From contig CM051020.1 of the NCBI GenBank assembly GCA_027704905.1, positions 20,609,444 through 20,673,443 of the forward strand: a stretch of DNA of 64,000 nt, read 5' to 3'. Shown here piece by piece: positions 1 to 29,401 of the stretch. The first letter of the stretch is position 1. Each line of letters begins with the position of its first letter. The translations under genes and the position numbers were made by a program. The stretch comes from Muraenolepis orangiensis. Taxonomy: Eukaryota > Chordata > Actinopteri > Gadiformes > Muraenolepididae. The notes under the pieces were generated by a model. It had not been told where the DNA came from. It ran no database searches and saw only the letters and a list, made by a program, of their open reading frames with translations.

Positions 1-8
1 TGTGTGTG

Positions 9-62
<54 letters not shown>
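1..62. repeat. (TG)n microsatellite
   Basis: Nearly pure TG with one CA interruption. It runs off the left edge of the window. Confidence 0.97.
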
Positions 63-63
<1 letters not shown>

Positions 64-510
64 AATCGTGATCTCTTTGAGAATGGCATTTCTTTGCATC
101 AGACCAAAGCAATTGGCTTGAGATCAAAGAACAGCTGTGCCATTTTCTTGCAAACACATATGAATTATGTTGAATTATTCATGTTCACACTTGGCAATTG
201 CCTTACCATAAACATTGGCTGACGTGTCACATATGTGTAGGACAGTCGGTCCAAAAAGCAACACGTCCTCTATAAATGTGCCTCGATCTTGCCTGCACCT
301 TAACCCCCACGGCCCTTTCTATAAAACAGGTCTTTCAAGCTGTTCCTTGGATCCATATTATATCTATATTTAGGTTTGCACATTAAAACTTTAGCAAGAG
401 CTACTTTCTAGGACTCACAGAAACAACCCGCCTGGAGAGAACAGAATATACATGATCTATCTCCCTGAATGCTGGAAACTGTATTAACATCAGTTGTTAC
501 TGTGGCTGCT

Positions 511-540
511 CCACACACACACGCACGCACGCACGCGCAC

Positions 541-612
<72 letters not shown>

Positions 613-616
613 ACAC
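511..616. repeat. (CA)n with (CACG)n block
   Basis: CA repeats flank an alternating CG-rich CACG/CGCA section. The whole tract is purine-pyrimidine alternating and so Z-DNA prone. Confidence 0.95.
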
Positions 617-2248
617 CTTCACACATTTGGATTGAACTTAAAGATATATAGATATACACTTTACACCTAACCTGACCTTTTTCACCGGAGATGTGAAAAC
701 GACTACCTAAACTACTTCAGAGGCTAAGAGGCTGTGAACCTCCAGAACAAGCATTGAAAATTATTATTTATAAATACCTTGTGTTGTCGGTTCCAGTCGT
801 TGCCGAGTCTGTCAGTGGGAACATTAAAGCTCATTGGAAGAGTCTACTTTACATAGAACTTAGTAAGAATGTTTGGAAACGTAAGATTGTGGAAGATATG
901 TATCTTGCAGACATGGAGAACGTTTTAGTTTGAGTAACTCTCTGTGCTGCTTCCTAAAGTACCAGAATAACCTTGCCAGACCTTTGAATCTGCCCACTCC
1001 ACCACTCGAAATAGTGATTATCCAATAAGCGCTGCGGGGAGACTCACGATTAGCCAATCAGTGCCACGGCGGGTACGTTGGTCTCTCGTGATTGGTTTCG
1101 AGAAATCGAACACCCCTCCATCATGTAAATCGTTTAGGGTGGATGTCAGACCGAAGAGGGAAAAGAAGCGTAACGTGATATCAGGCCAAGAATAACCTTC
1201 AGCTGTGCTGAAAATACCAGATCTCTGTTGAAGGTCTACAACCAGAGTCCTCATTAGTCTGTCGTGTACACCTTTTCACCCGAGATTCCTAGTCATGTCT
1301 CACCTGTCCTTATGAGTCACCATCTTTCCATCTTGTTATTATCCTTGTGTTTGCTGGATTCAAGCTGCTCAGTTTCCTTTTGCCCTGCTTTGTCATCGCT
1401 TCTACCTTGATATCTTTATCCTGTGTTTTTCTTTTTAATTCATATCCACCACAATACTGTCACAGATCTGTGACAGAACATCGTCAGGTTCTGATACACT
1501 ATATGAGTACACTGGCAATGGATCAAACCAGTCAAGTTCTTGACTTGTGTTGATTGACATAATTGTGGTACTCACCATTAGGTCAATGAAGTGCATACAA
1601 ACCAAGACTCAAGTTCACATTCACAGCTTCTCCAGCTCTTTTTTAAATAATGGTCCAGATAGTTTTTCACAATTGCAGTATTTGCATTATAATGCACATA
1701 AAACCAACATTTAGTTTGATTGTTCAAGTGGACGTTGACTCTTAGGGTACAGCCCTAAGACTACAACAGTCTTGCCTTCATTCAAATTCCACTTCCACTT
1801 CCAAAAATCCTGCATCTAAATTCAACAAATCGTTAATATTTAATCATCCTTTAACTGTTCCTTAAACAAAGAACAGCAACAATTGTTGTGACATTTAATA
1901 CAATGACTAGTGACAAAGCCCATGTAAAATTAGCACAGCAACAGACTCTTGACAGTAGTTACGAAGGCGCCTTTTGTTGCCCCCTCAGATGAACGGCCCG
2001 AGTCTCGGCGTCTTGATGTCTGAACACTAAGGACACCTCGCTGGGGGCATGTGTGCAGACAGTGATAGAAGCTTGTCGCAGTCGAAGCAATCATCGTTTT
2101 ATCCGTGTCACTCACAAACACCTATTAACCCCCCCCCCCCCTCAATCACAGAGACATATTGGCCATCTCCGCTTGTTGAAGACCAATACAGATGGACGGT
2201 GCCATCTGCAGAAGGCTCCATCCTTGTGTACATTCAGTGTCAGCTTGG
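617..2248. other. plppr5 intron, no gene seen
   Basis: This is unique AT-rich sequence inside the plppr5 intron that precedes the first exon in the window. The open frames are short and none has recognisable domains or coding character. I see no earlier plppr5 exon here. Confidence 0.6.
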
Positions 2249-2406
2249 CTTTGGTATGGGTTATATCTGTGGTTTGGGTTATGGCTGTGGTTTGGGTTAT
2301 GCAGGGGTTTGGGTTATGGCTGTGGTTTGGTTATGCAGGGTTTGGTATGGCTGTGGTTTGGGTTATGCAGGGGTTTGGGTTATGGCTGTGGTTTGGGTTT
2401 TGCAGA
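2249..2406. repeat. GGTTTGGGTTATG minisatellite
   Basis: Imperfect repeats of GGTTTGGGTTATGGCTGTG alternate with GGTTATGCAGG. The G-rich strand is +. It is open in several frames only because of the repeat. Confidence 0.85.
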
Positions 2407-2915
2407 GCGAGTAAGGAGCCTTGCCCTACGGGTATAATTCCGCTGGTATTTGGACGATCTATTTATTCAAGTTCAGAACTTGCTGAGCGCTGGTGGAACC
2501 ATTGGCGGCGTGACCTTGTTCTTTAAAAAGGCTTTGATTTGCAGGCACGTCTAGGACTGCTCCTTGGAAAGAGACGCTATATGTTGAGATTTGCCCGGGG
2601 GTATCAATCACGCCGGCCATGTTAATGATGAGAGCAAAGGAGGCGGTTGGCATTGACCTCACAGGCTTATTTGAGGACGTGATGCCGTTCAGTATGAACC
2701 ACCACCACCCAGCTGTATTCTATACCACAAGCTGTTTTATCATAATAATTACACAGAAAAGGGGCGGTTGGGTGACTAATGACTCTAGACTAACAAGGTT
2801 AACGACAGGAAATAACTTATATTTCTTCACAATGTCTTGAAACCCAGTCAGACACTCCCTTCGATATCGGTGAGCCGACATATGCAGCATTCAGAATATT
2901 GTGTGTATATATAGT

Positions 2916-3054
<139 letters not shown>

Positions 3055-3197
3055 GAGCATGAGCATGTCACGCTGATGGAAGTGTGGCACACACATACAG
3101 ATGCATAGTCTTTACTGACACGCCTGCATATCCCACAGCCTCCTAGAAAACAAATGTGCTTCTGCAGTGTTGATGCTGCTCCACTTGGCGCTCCAGA

Positions 3198-3249
3198 CAC
3201 TTATCCACACATATCCACACATATCCACACATATCCACACATATCCATA
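3198..3249. repeat. 10-bp tandem repeat (ATCCACACAT)n
   Basis: Five units of ATCCACACAT, the last one changed to ATCCATACGG. Confidence 0.9.
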
Positions 3250-3797
3250 CGGCTCAGGGCTGACGGGGAGCATATAAAACATAGAGGTGAATCAGAAGTG
3301 TCAGTGTGTGAGTGATGAATAGGGGCTGTCGCTGTGTTGCCATTGCAGGTTCCACGCAGAGAGCAGAAAGGACACGAAGCGGCAGTAGGATATTTGAGGG
3401 TGGATTGTTCCTAGTATTTGGATTTCCTTAATGTTTAATGTCTTTCCTTTTGTCTGTTGTGGTCTGTTCGTCATGTGGTGTTATTGTTTTTGGTATCACT
3501 ATGATGTCGCAACACCAGAGATAACACGAGAGATAACTTTGAGTAGGGATCTGAGTGAGTTTGGTAAGCTGGTGTCAATATTTGTGAGTTATTTGAACTG
3601 TAAAGGTGCAGCAGCTTCATGAAGAAGACCAACGTCAGTCAGGTTCAGCCAAGTTACAGCTGTTACACAGAATAAACAGTAAGATAATGATCATGAGTCA
3701 TCATTATCTGGAATCAGAGGTCGCTTTCACGTCAGTTTCACGTCTGGATTCATGGGATCGGAGGTTGCAGGTTAACATCCGAGCGTCTTCTCCCCAG
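3250..3797. other. plppr5 intron end before the first exon in the window
   Basis: This is unique sequence with no other gene seen. It ends in the polypyrimidine tract and CAG acceptor at 3786-3797. Confidence 0.6.
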
Positions 3798-21102
<17,305 letters not shown>

Positions 21103-21949
21103 CGTTGAGTCGGCCGTCTGGGAGACACATTGGACGTCCACCATTTTCACCGTCCAGTCCAATTAGCCAGTAGTGCAGCGCTACAGCGTCCCCCCGCGTC
21201 CTCACACCCTCCCCCCCTCCCCCTCCCTCCCTCCCTCCCTCCCCCCTCCCTCCCCCACCGTGTCCTCCTCCTCGTGCTCTGTGCGGTTCCCTGCTGCCCA
21301 CGCCGCCGCTTTTGGTGTTGAAGATGCTCCGAGGAAACAAAGAAGTGATGACTCAACGGAAAACCCAAACTAGTCCTGCTGTCTTTCATCTATGCACCAT
21401 CCGATGTTCCTCACAGCTCACCTCCCCAACTTCTAGTTCTACGGAGACTTGGACAGAAAAAGCCCAACACATGGGCTGCTTTACACCCATCTCATTCAAA
21501 ACTGTTCAGGGGTGAGTTTTTTTTATTATTATAAGTGTTAATATCTAATCTGGGAAATTTTAGTGGAGGTGATGAGATGTAAGTAGTAAGTAAAATGGTG
21601 TGATTTCTTTTTGGGTCATATTCTCTCTTGATCACATCTTCACCTCTCGGAGGACATTTGAGAAGACTCTCAATGCAGGATCAAGGTTTTTTTTTTTTTT
21701 GTACTTCTTCAATTTGTTTGTCCAAAAAGTGTGGTGTCGTATCTAACCATGTGGCGTTGTGTACTGTTGACATCTCTCTACACAACAACTGAGGGGGGGG
21801 GGGGGGGTGTATCTGTACCGGTTTAGTGTGTGTGTTTATCGTTCGATGCGGTCCAACAAAAAACCAAACAGGGTTGAGAGGCTGCACCAGACAATCACCT
21901 GTACCTTACTTATCTCCCTTATACTACCTCCCCCCACCCCCACCCCCAG

Positions 21950-22077
<128 letters not shown>

Positions 22078-24094
22078 TACACACGCGCCATCTAGTTATG
22101 AACAGCACAGATGTGAAATAGATTTTGAAAAGGCCGCACGTCCAAAACAGAACATGTCCTGTTGTTATCTTGGACATTTAAGGGAAAATGATAATGAACA
22201 GCTGCTGTTCACAGCCAACATTGAGATTTTGGGTTTGTTTACTTGTGGGTATAGTATGTTAGTCCCATGTAGTTTCTAGGTTATCCTTATCTTTACTGTG
22301 TTACTCCAGGTTTAAAACCGCTTAAGTAGTGAAGTTGAATCGTTTTCATGTTTTTTTTCCCCAAGAAAATTCACATTGACTTTCTGGTAATCTGGTAATT
22401 GTTTTATTTCTTAGACCATCTGCATCTACAAAGACATCTGTTTGCTTTTTGATCACCTTTTACTTTCGAACTAAAACCCCACCCCAAAAGGGTTAAGCAA
22501 CCCCTGATGACATATTAAAAACTTATTTTCTCTATGTTCCGATTTTTTTTGCGAGCTTTAATGCATGCGGGTTTTCATCTGAAGGAGAGGAGAACATCCG
22601 TGTTCCTCAGTCACATTTAGAATGACGGAGAAGGTAATCAATCATCAATGATTTAGAATGACGGAGAAGGTAATCAATCATCCAAGTCATGGGAATGCTG
22701 ACGTAGCTCATCAAGCTTCATATCCAGAGTTGAGTTGTCACACACGCGGAATATATGACTTGACAAGTGCTTGCTATCCTCCACGGTGTTGAAATAACAT
22801 GTCAAGTTTTTTTTCCCAGGCTAAATCAGTGCTTCATCATACCGCATTGAGACTGTGAAAAGGAATAATTGAATATAGAGATCTCTCCCTTGTGCAGCAA
22901 TCAACTCGGATGGGATGTGCAACTAGTTTAAAACGACCCTTTATCACATTGCATTACAAGCGCAACATTCCGAAATGGAAGAACTAGAAAGACATATTTG
23001 TGCCACTTGGGAAGAACACTGTATTTCTCATATGTAAACAATGGAGAATTGCATAGAATTGATGAAAAAACGAAAGTTGTATTGGATGTGATTGTGGTTT
23101 TCTCGGAGCGACGGGTAAGGGCTGTTTCCACGCAGCTCAGAGAGCGTCTCATTCAAAGTGCCAACCCCTTCTCTTTAGTAGCAATAATATGCTCCACTTT
23201 CCTTTCCCATCGGTCCTGAGGGTTTAGTTTGTGTAGAAAGTGTCATTCTGTTGCCCCTTACATTATCTATTTTTATAGTAACCACTGAAGCACTTAAATA
23301 ACAAAATTATAAAAAAGGGACTCTAGGCAGGAACATGCAGCACTTTAAATCATGACTCTTATCATCGCTATAGCGAAATGTCCACCAGATCGCTTCTGCT
23401 TTAAAGAACAATGATACAGAATATTCAGGATTAAAAAACGAAATAGTATAAGTGCTGTTATAGTATTCTATGATATTCTACTGAAAGCTGTATAAAATGT
23501 ACACGTTAGAAATATTTAGATATATCCTTTTGGGTCATGTTATCAATTAATACTGTCTTGTTATGACTGTGTATGTGTGAGCGTCTGTGAAGGGAAATAC
23601 ACTTATTACGCTACATGTTAACTATTAATTTTATTCTGATATAACATGCATTATATCTACTCCATGTTGTTTTACAAGAGACGTATTTCATATAATTGTT
23701 GATTGTCTCTTGTGTGAATAGTGTTGATATTCACCTCCTTGTTAATCTTAAAACATGTTTTCCCTGTCAAAGACCTGGTGTTTCAAACACTTCTGCAGAC
23801 TACAGAAAACTTTTTTATTTCTCGTTTTAAACCTTGTTCGTTGAATTTTTTCAACATTTTGCGTGGATGTTGTCGCTAACATGATAGCATTTTCTTTCTT
23901 TTTTTAATACTTAAGGAATTGCTCATATTTCTCATGAACGTTTTTCGTGTTCATTATTCTTGTGACCTTTTCCACTGTCCAAAGCTTATGAGAATTTTGA
24001 ATTAAAAAATCCCAGCGTTATTATCGGATCTATCTCTTGTCCCTCCCTGGTTGTTGCATATTTATTTTTACATTTTTTTATTGTATTTTATAAT

Positions 24095-24100
24095 AATAAA
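24095..24100 (+). terminator. possible plppr5 polyadenylation signal AATAAA
   Basis: The hexamer lies in an A/T-rich run about 3.0 kb after the plppr5 stop. The (AAT)n context around it reduces its value. Confidence 0.25.
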
Positions 24101-24754
24101 ATAATAATAATAATTGTAATAATAATACATTTGAAACAAGTATTAATACAATGCACTTTTATTAAGAATATAAAAAAGGCAGTTGTATTTGATATATTGT
24201 ACACTCCTTTCATGGTGCTAAACCTTAAATGCTCTCCGGTGAAGGTTAACATGCTGCACTTGAGGACTGGCTGGATGGGAGCTAGGGTTGTTCTAATACA
24301 CGTTGTAACTTGTGATTAGTGAGTAGGCTTCTATTATAAAACACCCACTGCACAAATTAAAATACAGTGCGTTACAATGATCGGGGGATCCTGGATTTAG
24401 TGGAAACACAGTACGTGTTTGGAGCTGGAATAATGACTTGATATGACAATGACAATGATAGTCTGAGGAAATATAGCAAATATAACAAAATAGCATATAG
24501 TAGGTAGTATATAGTGCAGTGGCGAACCGCGTCTATCACAACTGGACCTTCTGGACCTCCCCGGTTGTTCTAGTCAGACGGACATCAAGAAGGCTGTCAC
24601 TTTATGCCTTATCTCATTTAGGAAGATCAGATTGTCGCAGCCAATTTCCAAGTGTACCATAGTTGGTAAAGCAGTGTCCATGTAGTGAAGTAACAGCCCA
24701 AAACAGACCACCACACACAGGCTATCGGTTAAAGGGACTGTCTAAAACGATACA
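24101..24754. other. intergenic, no gene seen
   Basis: AT-rich unique sequence after the possible end of plppr5. Confidence 0.5.
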
Positions 24755-25084
24755 TGAAAAGGCTTAACGTAACTTAAAGTTCCAAAACAGATCAATAATC
24801 ACCAAATGTCTCTTGCATATGTCTTGTCATTAGCACTTTCACCTGTCAAAATATCAAAACCTAAGCTATGTTACATTAAGTGTTTTCCTCTCATAAAGCT
24901 GCGTTAAGACTTTTCCTTACTGGCTCAATAGAGAGGAAAACACTCAATGTCACATAACGTCCATAATGGGAGGATTTAAGGTGAGATATGTTGACAGGTG
25001 AGTGCTAATGACAAGACATATGCCAGAGACATTTGGTGATTATTGATCGCGGTTTTGTAACTCTTAGTTACGTTAAGTCTTTTC
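24755..25084. repeat. 330-bp imperfect hairpin (foldback or MITE-like)
   Basis: The arms 24755-24892 and 24931-25084 are reverse complements over almost their full length, for example GATCAATAATCACCAAATGT against ACATTTGGTGATTATTGATC. The loop is about 38 bp. Mismatches and small gaps show some age. No transposase and no clear target duplication were seen. Confidence 0.85.
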
Positions 25085-25320
25085 ACTTTAAGCGATGCAA
25101 AGAGGATCAAGTCAAAACTCTCAATTTAAATGCACAACAATGCTTAACAAACTCAAGACAGCCATTAACTAATCAGTCAACAAGTGTGTGGAAACAAAAT
25201 GCAACAACCAGCTCAACGAGACGCAACACTGAGACAATACCAGCAAAGACAAATGAGTCTCACTCACCAATGATGATCACTTAAAGACCAAATCCATTCT
25301 CCTGTCCTTCTGGATGGATC

Positions 25321-25406
25321 GATAACCCGGTCATAAAGCTGATCACTGCTTTATGACCGGGTTATCAATGGATCGATAACCCGGTCATAAAGCTGATCAC
25401 TGCTTT
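25321..25406. repeat. 19-bp perfect hairpin plus partial direct copy
   Basis: GATAACCCGGTCATAAAGC (25321-25339) pairs with its exact complement at 25348-25366 across an 8-bp spacer. The first arm and spacer recur directly after it (about 25374-25400). Confidence 0.9.
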
Positions 25407-26087
25407 TCAGATCCTAAATAAGTTGCCTTTCAATAGCTATGGAAGCTAATGCAGTGAGTCGGGATTGTCCTGTTCTGTTCCTCCATATGTTTTTATAATA
25501 TTAAAATGTCCTTTCCGCAGATGCAGTGGTGACGGAGATCGTTAAAACCTTTTTTATAATGTCCATCTTTACACTGAATGGTCGTCTTGAAAAGGATACT
25601 AACAACAATTCCTCAACAACATCTTCTTCACCTGTTGCCATTTCGATGTAAAAAACCTACTTAGAAAAAAACCAACGTAGCACTACTCTACGCTACGCTT
25701 GATCAAATTGTCAATCCAAACGTACGCTCTCATTCAGTCTAAGGGCCAAAGCATTCGGGAATACTTTGTTTGAAGGATATTCTTCCCAGCAACCAAGAAA
25801 AATATCTGATTGGTTGCATTGTTTTTCCAACACAAAACCACTCAAATGCGTAGTGCATGGACCGAGAAAGACAAACAAATCAACGTAAAACTGTAATATA
25901 ACAGATAACAACACAGATACGATTCTTATTTATTAATTTTATTTCAATTGTATTCAATTGTATTCAATTGTATTACATTTTATTAATACAATTAATTCGA
26001 TGTTTTTTGTTTCATCTGAGAGTTCCAGGGTCTTCTCTGAATACCTTGAAGGCCCTGATGCTTCACCACTGATATAGTGTTGTACAT
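25407..26087. other. intergenic, no gene seen
   Basis: Unique AT-rich sequence. A small tandem TATTCAATTG repeat lies at about 25945-25972. Confidence 0.5.
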
Positions 26088-26819
26088 AGTAGGTCAACGC
26101 ATTCTCATGAACCGGTTCGTAGGATATCCTACGAAAAAACAGCACTTTGTTTCATAGGAAATCGTACGCACAGCGATCAGTGCGCATGCGCGTCCCACTG
26201 CAGCGAGAACACAAAGCAACATGGCCGACTTTCCGCGTATTCTCAGTGGAAAATGCAAAAAATAAAAAATATAATATAATATAAAAAAATATAGTTTGGC
26301 CATTTAAATTTGTTTTGATAACATTTCTAGCGAGAAATGGGCCATTATTTGTCACAATCGTCCTTCAGTGAATGTATACGATATTTAGTTTCATAGTTAT
26401 TACGAATATTTCCACAGACATTTTTTCAGAGCCATCAGTGCGCAAACTCCAGCCATTTATAAGTAAGCATTCTGATGAACAAACAATAACTTTGTTTCAC
26501 AGGAATCGAACGTACGTTCGTTTTCGCCCCTTTCAGTCGGCGAACAGAGCAGCTGACATGTCTATAAAATAACACTTATACATATTACGTTTTTAGGACT
26601 TTTTTTCTCACGATACAAACTACAAAATACGGTTTGATAAGGCCCCCCTCAACTAAGGTACTGTAGACCTGTTCTCCACAGTACTATTTACTGACATGAG
26701 CCTCCTAAAAAAAAGTTGAAGTCATCAGCTCTCCTTTTATTTTGTGAAATAGTTAGTTTTGATCAATTATTTAATTCTTATTATTTACATGTTTAGGTTT
26801 AGATTGAATCTAGGTTGGG

Positions 26820-28316
26820 ATTTTAGAGCCCTCTGCATGCTGGTTGAGACGTGATAATATTAAGTTATAATAATTATAAATAATTAAAATCAATCGGACT
26901 CTATGCTGTAGGATTGTTTTGATGGCGCTGACTGGCACATGTTCCGCGTCGCCTCGGACAATAACATCGAGTACACGTCGGTCACCGGGTTCATCAAGAA
27001 GGTCATAGATGACGTTGTTCCGACCAAGTCGGTTCGGATATATCCCAACCAGAAACCGTGGATTAACGGCGATGTTTGCGCTGCCTTCGGCTCCGGGAAT
27101 ATGGAGGAATATACGAGAGCCCGTTACGACCTCCGTAAGACCATCGTCACTGCCAAGCGGGAGTACAAGGACAGAGTGGAGGAGAAATTCAAGAGCCACG
27201 ACGCGAGGGGTATGTGGCAGGGGTTACAGACGATAACAAACTTCAGAGGGAGAACCAGTTGTGTAGAGAACTCCTCTACCTCCCTCCCAGGAGAGCTAAA
27301 TACTTTTGTTTGCTCGGTTCGACGTGAACGGCAGCCCTGAGGAGACCAGCCTGCTGAACATCTCGGAGGCGGATGGGCCTGATCGCCGGCGACGACAGAC
27401 AGCCTACAGGGAGGAGGTCGGATCTCTGGAGCAGTGGTGCCAGGAGAACAGCCTTGCCCTCAACGTCAAGAAGACCAAGGAGCTGATCATGGACTTGAGG
27501 AAGCAGAGAGGAGAGCACAGCCCTATCTCCATCGACGGTGTTGCAGTAGAGAGGGTCAGCGGCTTCAAGTTCCTCGGCGTGCACATCTCCGAGGACCTCA
27601 CATGGTCCACGCACACCACACACGTGGTGAAAAGGGCCCAACAACGCCTGTATTTCCGCATTCATTCAGCATGGGCCCCCGCATCCTGAGAACATTCTAT
27701 AACGGCACCATGGAGAGTGTTCTTACAGGGTGTATCACCGCCTGGTACGGGAACTGCACCGCACTGGAGCGCAGAGCGCTTCAAAGGGTGGTGCGGACGG
27801 CCCAGTATATCGTGGAGGTGAGCTCCCCTCCTTCCTGGATATATACAACCAGCGGTGCGTGGTCAAGGCCAAACGCATCATAAAGACATTGCCCACCCAG
27901 CCACGAACTGTACTCACTGTTACCGTCAGGCAGGCGATACCTCAGTATCAAGTGGTATCAAATAGACTCAGAGATAGCTTCCAGTCAGGCCATCAGGCTG
28001 CTGAAGAAGGGCGTATAGCATATAACAATGTATATTTTATTACATTGATTTATATATACATATTGCTCTTTTTCTGTGCCGATATATTGCATTTTATAAA
28101 TTGCATTTTTATTTTATATATTTAACTTTATACCGTTTTTTACTTTTTAATTTTAATTTAATTTTTTTTACTTATTTTATTCTGTTTTTATAAAATGTTA
28201 TCTTATTTTTATAACTGCTGTTTGTCGTTGGGTATTGCACATACGATTTTCACTCACTGCTTTATACTTGTGTAAACTGTGAAGTGACAATAAACTTGAC
28301 TTGACTTGACTTGAGT
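26820..28316 (+). pseudogene. L2-like LINE ORF2 remnant, reverse transcriptase core deleted
   Basis: Frames on the + strand read MFRVASDNNIEYTSVTGFIK and NQKPWINGDV, then MEEYTRARYDLRK (the segment before the reverse transcriptase). After a jump they read TAYREEVGSLEQWCQENSLA, LNVKKTKELIMDLRK and GFKFLGVHISEDLTWSTHT (the C-terminal part). The catalytic centre with its Asp-Asp motif lies in the missing stretch near 27340-27400, and frames shift at about 27300 and 27670. The 3' end has AATAAA and a (CTTGA)n tail (28291-28315), typical of fish L2-clade elements. Confidence 0.9.
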
Positions 28317-28599
28317 TTAATTGGAAAATATGTATGTTAAACAATAAAATCGAGTCTAAACCGGTCCAAATTGAAAGGTATGACTGTGCATAAGGCAAAC
28401 ATCAATATCTTGAACACATATGGCTTCTTCATACTCCTTAAAACATGTTTGACTGATTTTATCCAGCTTGGCCCTAAAAGGCTCAGAGAAAGTACACCTG
28501 GCTTGGAGAAAGATGAACATTTAACTTAGTCGTAGGACAATCATGAAGACATCATTGGAAAGGTCTTGATCTAGAGAGTAACATATTTCAGTATGAAAG

Positions 28600-28621
28600 G
28601 TGTGGGGGGGGGGGGGGGGGT
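28600..28621. repeat. poly-G run
   Basis: About 18-20 G in copy 2 of the transposon. Copy 1 has 7 at the matching site (near 10042). Confidence 0.9.
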
Positions 28622-29401
28622 CCTGCTCCTCAGGAGTGACCTTTGAACCTGGAACCTGTGCCACCTTTGAAGGCTTACAGGGAAGCCTAAAACGTGATAC
28701 AGACATGGGATCAACAGTTCTGAAAAGATCTTGACCTCTTCTACCATAAGCAAGGGCTTAAACCCTATAATAAGATGGCAAGATTCCTGGTCACAATTTC
28801 ACATAATAGGGAAAACCCATTAGAACTACAAAACGTGTGACACAGCACGCTGCAAATTGTAGTTATTTTTACACGTCAGGGTCAGGGTCTCGTCCCTCGA
28901 TCTATTTGTGTTAATAATGTGGTTTATATATTTTTTAAACATATAATGTGGTTTCCGAACGAGACGGTGCAGCTCAGTGCAATCCGATAGGTTAGTAATA
29001 CACGTAAAAATAAACTTAAATCATAAACGTATCAGAACAATAAGGCGGCAGTGATATCAGCGTCCATAGCAACGATAGAAAGCGTCCATAGCAACAATGT
29101 GAACGACCTGAACAAATCTTCTTAATAACTCCAAAACTTAATTCACTGAACAAAGCGTGTGAGAGTAAAACACACATTTCTTGCTAGAAATGTTATAAAA
29201 ACATATAATACCGAAACTATCTATCTATCTATCTATTACATTTTCCACCGAGAATACAAGGACACGTGACTGTGATGACGCTGAGCTGCGGAAGTTGTCG
29301 CATGCGCACCGGGTCGATATGTAGGATTTCCTACGAAACAAAGTGCACTGTTTTTTCGTAGGAAATCCTACGTATCGTTTATGAGAACAGCCTGAGTAGG
29401 T

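Larger units (their letters stand above)
26095..29394. mobile_element. DNA transposon, copy 2, interrupted by a LINE
   Basis: The element is 3300 bp and is flanked by an exact AGTAGGT duplication (26088-26094 and 29395-29401). Its left part (to about 26575) and right part (from about 28590) match copy 1 at 9630-10711 almost base for base in many stretches. The middle 2 kb, including a dead L2-like LINE, is extra. The terminal repeats begin CAACGCATTCTCATGAACC and CAGGCTGTTCTCATAAACG. Confidence 0.85.
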
